From contig JADZEB010000016.1 of NCBI GenBank assembly GCA_020850755.1, positions 307,453 to 371,452 on the forward strand: 64,000 bases of DNA, written 5' to 3'. Origin of the DNA: Alphaproteobacteria bacterium. GTDB taxonomy: Bacteria; Pseudomonadota; Alphaproteobacteria; Acetobacterales; Acetobacteraceae. The translations under genes and the position numbers were made by a program. Below are positions 61,604-64,000 of this stretch, piece after piece (position 1 is the stretch's first letter; the number at the start of each line of letters is the position of its first letter). Below the pieces are notes generated by a model. It ran no database searches, was not told the origin of the DNA, and worked only from the letters and a program-made list of their open reading frames with translations.

Positions 61604-63343
61604 TCAGCCGGCCATGGCCAGCGCCGCGGCGATCTCGGCCTCGCTCAGCCCGTAATCCTCGCGTGCCGCGCGCTCGGAGATGTAGCCATAGGCAAGGTCG
61701 CGCTGCACCAGCGTCCGCTCGCGCGTGGCGGGATCGCCGAAGCCGCCGCCGCCCGCCGAACAGCACACCAGCCGGTCGCCCGGCAGGATGCGCACGCCGC
61801 TATCCTTCGTGCCGACGACGATCTCCTTCCCATCGCGCACGATCCGGTAGTCGTGCACCAGGCCGGGCCTGCCGCCGGCAACGGCATAGGGTGCGACCAC
61901 CAGCCCCTCGCCCGCCGCGTTCAGCACCGCCTCGCCGGCACCTTCGTAGCGCAGCGTGTAGACGCCACCCAGCCCGCCGCGGCGATGGCCCGGCCCGCCG
62001 CTGTCGGTGCGCAGGCCGTAGCCTTCGACCATCAGCGGGAAGCCCGCTTCGGTGCGCTCGACACTGGGCGAGGGCGTGCCGCCGGGATTGTGGATCACGC
62101 CGAGATTGCACCAGCCATCCTCGGTGGCGTTGCCGCCCGCCCCGCCGCGATTGGAAAAGTAGTGCCAGATATAGGATTGCTGCTCGCGGTCGGTGCCGGC
62201 GATGACGAAGCGGAAGCGGCGGGCGAAGCCGGCCATCGCAGCGTCTGGGGCCGCTTGTTCCAGTGCGCGCAGCACGGCCTCGATGAGCACGCTGCCGGTC
62301 AGCGTGGTACAACCGGTCACCGGCGCGGGCGGCAGCGCATCGACGATGCTGCCCTTGCGCGTGTGGATGCGGATAGCGCGAACACTGCCTTCGTTCTGCG
62401 CCTGACGATCGTCGCTCAGATACATGAAGGCCACGTTCACCGCCGCGGCCGTATTGGCATAGGGGCTGTTCATGAAGGACCGCACCTGGTCGGGACAGTC
62501 GCGGAAATCTACCTCTGCCTCGCCGTCGCCGAGGGTGAGGTGGGCGGTGATCGGAACACGGGCGGTGCCGGCGCCGTCATCATCGAGATAGCTCACGCCG
62601 GTATAGCGGCCGGGCTTCCACTTGCGCAGCTGGGCGCGCATCGCCGCCTCGCCGGCATCGAGGATGCCCTCGACGCAGCGGTCGATCTCGTCGGCGCCGT
62701 AGCGGTCGAAAAGGGCCTGAAGGCGCTGCGCCCCCACCGTGACCGAGGCCACCTGCGCCATCACGTCCCCGCGCGTGTCGCCAGGCTTGCGCGTGTTCTC
62801 GATGACGAGGCGCAGCAGGTCCTCGCGCACACGCCCACGCTCCATCAGCTTGACGGGGGGGATGCGCAGGCCCTCGTGCCAGATCTCGCGCGCGCTCGGG
62901 CTGTAGCCGCCGGCCGAGATGCCGCCGATATCGCCCTGGTGCGCGCGGTTGGCCACCCAGAGCCGCAGCTTGCCGCCGCTGAACACCGGTCGCGCCAGCG
63001 TGATATCGGGCAGGTGGCTGCCGCCGTAGTAGGGGTCGTTGGCCATCAGGATGTCGCCATCCTCGATGTCGCCTGCGAAGGAGTCCTTCATCGCGACGAT
63101 GGCGAAAGGCATCGCCCCCATATGGATCGGCACGCGTTCGGCCTGCGCCACCACGCGCGCCTCGGCATCGAGGATCACGGCGGAGAAATCGCGCGACTGG
63201 TTCAGGAGCGGCGAGAAGCAGGTGCGGATCATCGTCTCCACCACCTCCTCGGCCACCGCAAGAAGCTTGTGGCGCACCACCGCGAGCGTGAGGGGATGAA
63301 CGCCATGCCCCGCCTTCGGGGCTGCTGTGACGGTTCCGGTCAT
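61604..63343 (-). CDS. hyuB: Hydantoinase B/oxoprolinase family protein (HyuB-like)
   Basis: Beta subunit of an ATP-dependent N-methylhydantoinase, 5-oxoprolinase or acetone-carboxylase-type enzyme, 579 aa. Hallmarks are MIRTCFSPLLNQSRDFSAVILD, HMGAMPFAIVAM, GDILMANDPYYGGSHLPDITLARP, NRAHQGDIGGISAGGYSP and MNSPYANTAAAVNVAF. The C-terminal part has GGPGHRRGGLGGVYTLRYEG, diagnostic of the family. It overlaps the upstream hyuA gene by 4 nt, so both subunits are co-translated. The natural substrate is not predictable, but a cyclic amide fits the catabolic theme of the window. Confidence 0.92.
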   Translation of the reverse strand: MTGTVTAAPKAGHGVHPLTLAVVRHKLLAVAEEVVETMIRTCFSPLLNQSRDFSAVILDAEARVVAQAERVPIHMGAMPFAIVAMKDSFAGDIEDGDILMANDPYYGGSHLPDITLARPVFSGGKLRLWVANRAHQGDIGGISAGGYSPSAREIWHEGLRIPPVKLMERGRVREDLLRLVIENTRKPGDTRGDVMAQVASVTVGAQRLQALFDRYGADEIDRCVEGILDAGEAAMRAQLRKWKPGRYTGVSYLDDDGAGTARVPITAHLTLGDGEAEVDFRDCPDQVRSFMNSPYANTAAAVNVAFMYLSDDRQAQNEGSVRAIRIHTRKGSIVDALPPAPVTGCTTLTGSVLIEAVLRALEQAAPDAAMAGFARRFRFVIAGTDREQQSYIWHYFSNRGGAGGNATEDGWCNLGVIHNPGGTPSPSVERTEAGFPLMVEGYGLRTDSGGPGHRRGGLGGVYTLRYEGAGEAVLNAAGEGLVVAPYAVAGGRPGLVHDYRIVRDGKEIVVGTKDSGVRILPGDRLVCCSAGGGGFGDPATRERTLVQRDLAYGYISERAAREDYGLSEAEIAAALAMAG

Positions 63344-64000
63344 GACACGCTCGCGGGAGTGATGTGGATGCTGCCGAACTTGTCGATCTCGGCGCGGCTG
63401 CCGGGCGGCAGCAGGACGGAGGTCGACGCGGAATCAACCAGCGCCGGGCCGGTGATCTCCATGCCGTGACCGAGATCGTCGAACCAGTAGACCGGTGCGT
63501 CGACCCAGTGCCCGACATAGACATGACGCGTGCCGCGAAGTGCCGCAGCGGCATCGGCACCGCCGCGCACCTGCTCCGGCAGGCGCATCCCCGGCAGGGC
63601 ACCGAACACGGTCAGGCGGCAGGTCTCGACGAAGCCGTCGACATTGTGGTGCGCGTGCTGGTAGAGCGCCTCGTAGGCGCGCTCGAACCGTTCGGTCAGC
63701 CAGCCATGCTCGGGTTCCGCAAGATCTGGCGGCTCGGCCGGCACCTCGACCGAGAAGATCTGGCGGTGGTAGCGGCAGTCGAGCCGGCGCAGCACGCGGA
63801 TCTCGCCGTCCTTGAACCCTTCCGACCGCAGCAACGCGCGGCCCTTGGCTTCAAGTGCGTCGAATATCGCGGCCAGTTCGCCCGCCTTGAGCGCGGGGAT
63901 CGCCTTGCCCACCGGCGCAGCGAAATCGTGGCGCACGTCGGAGGACAGGAAGCCGAGTGCCGATAGCACCGAAGCCTCGCGCGGGATGATCGCGCGGGGA
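63340..64000 (-). CDS. hyuA: Hydantoinase A/oxoprolinase family protein (HyuA-like), C-terminal part
   Basis: The frame enters from the right edge of the window, so only about the last 219 codons are seen. IIPREASVLSALGFLSSDVRHDF is the conserved end of the ATP-binding hydantoinase A domain. The remainder is the C-terminal domain with RLDCRYHRQIFSVEVP and a final ITGPALVDSASTSVLLPPG. The alpha subunit partners HyuB in ATP-dependent ring opening of hydantoins or 5-oxoproline. The true start lies beyond 64000. Confidence 0.9.
   Translation of the reverse strand, partial: PRAIIPREASVLSALGFLSSDVRHDFAAPVGKAIPALKAGELAAIFDALEAKGRALLRSEGFKDGEIRVLRRLDCRYHRQIFSVEVPAEPPDLAEPEHGWLTERFERAYEALYQHAHHNVDGFVETCRLTVFGALPGMRLPEQVRGGADAAAALRGTRHVYVGHWVDAPVYWFDDLGHGMEITGPALVDSASTSVLLPPGSRAEIDKFGSIHITPASVS

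Overview
The window is a contiguous, very GC-rich (by eye), densely packed stretch from a Gram-negative bacterium. An alphaproteobacterium is most likely, perhaps Acetobacteraceae or another Rhodospirillales. This rests on gene content: several Bug-type (TctC) binding proteins, MmgE/PrpD genes, HyuAB, a TRAP-TAXI system and a large exopolysaccharide locus. The taxonomic call is inference only. I see no tRNA, rRNA, CRISPR array, insertion sequence or phage gene.

Region 1 (1-26194) is an exopolysaccharide locus. A Wza/GumB-type outer-membrane lipoprotein (minus strand, cut by the window edge) diverges from a tightly overlapping plus-strand operon (956-22663). In order the operon encodes a polyprenyl-phosphate sugar transferase, a CDP-glucose pair (RfbF/RfbG-like), a Wzz/GumC chain-length protein, a degenerate partner of the BY-kinase ATPase family, and an FkbM methyltransferase. 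It continues with a Wzx flippase, a secreted GH51-like glycosidase, two methyltransferase-like proteins, an MBOAT acyltransferase with an SGNH-like partner, a Wzy/WaaL-like ligase or polymerase and four glycosyltransferase genes, one of them a GT4-GT2 fusion. Most junctions are 1-4 nt overlaps. Convergent to it lie gmd and a gmd-like/rmd gene (GDP-6-deoxymannose sugars), which diverge from a UDP-xylose synthase. The polymer may therefore contain 6-deoxymannose and xylose, with acyl and methyl decoration.

Region 2 (26228-34297) is mixed metabolism. Its most notable gene is a probable selenoprotein of the GrdB/PrdB family on the minus strand (26228-27460). It is split by one in-frame UGA at 26999-27001 that fits a UxxC redox motif and is followed by a bacterial-SECIS-like hairpin. 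It lies just downstream of a Bcr/CflA-type MFS exporter. A TauD-like dioxygenase, two Bug binding proteins, an alpha/beta hydrolase, a phasin-like small protein and an RluA-type pseudouridine synthase follow.

Region 3 (34403-48584) looks like a catabolic island for small amides or cyclic nitrogen compounds. It has a creatinase-like pita-bread enzyme without the usual M24 metal ligands, a complete polyamine-type ABC importer and a creatininase-family / gamma-glutamyltransferase / amidase operon. Opposite these is an operon of AtzD/barbiturase-like ring-opening amidohydrolase, ornithine-cyclodeaminase-family protein, TRAP permease fusion and TAXI receptor. The substrate is unknown.

Region 4 (48585-53038) is one very large RTX calcium-binding protein gene (1261 aa) with a 921-bp internal duplication and a serralysin-like C-terminal type I secretion domain. 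An unusually AT-rich region lies upstream of it.

Region 5 (53039-64000) returns to catabolism. It holds an orphan peptide-type ABC binding protein, three MmgE/PrpD genes, a carboxymuconolactone-decarboxylase-like protein, a 3-hydroxyisobutyrate-dehydrogenase-like enzyme, a third Bug receptor, and HyuB with the C-terminal part of HyuA, which runs off the window.
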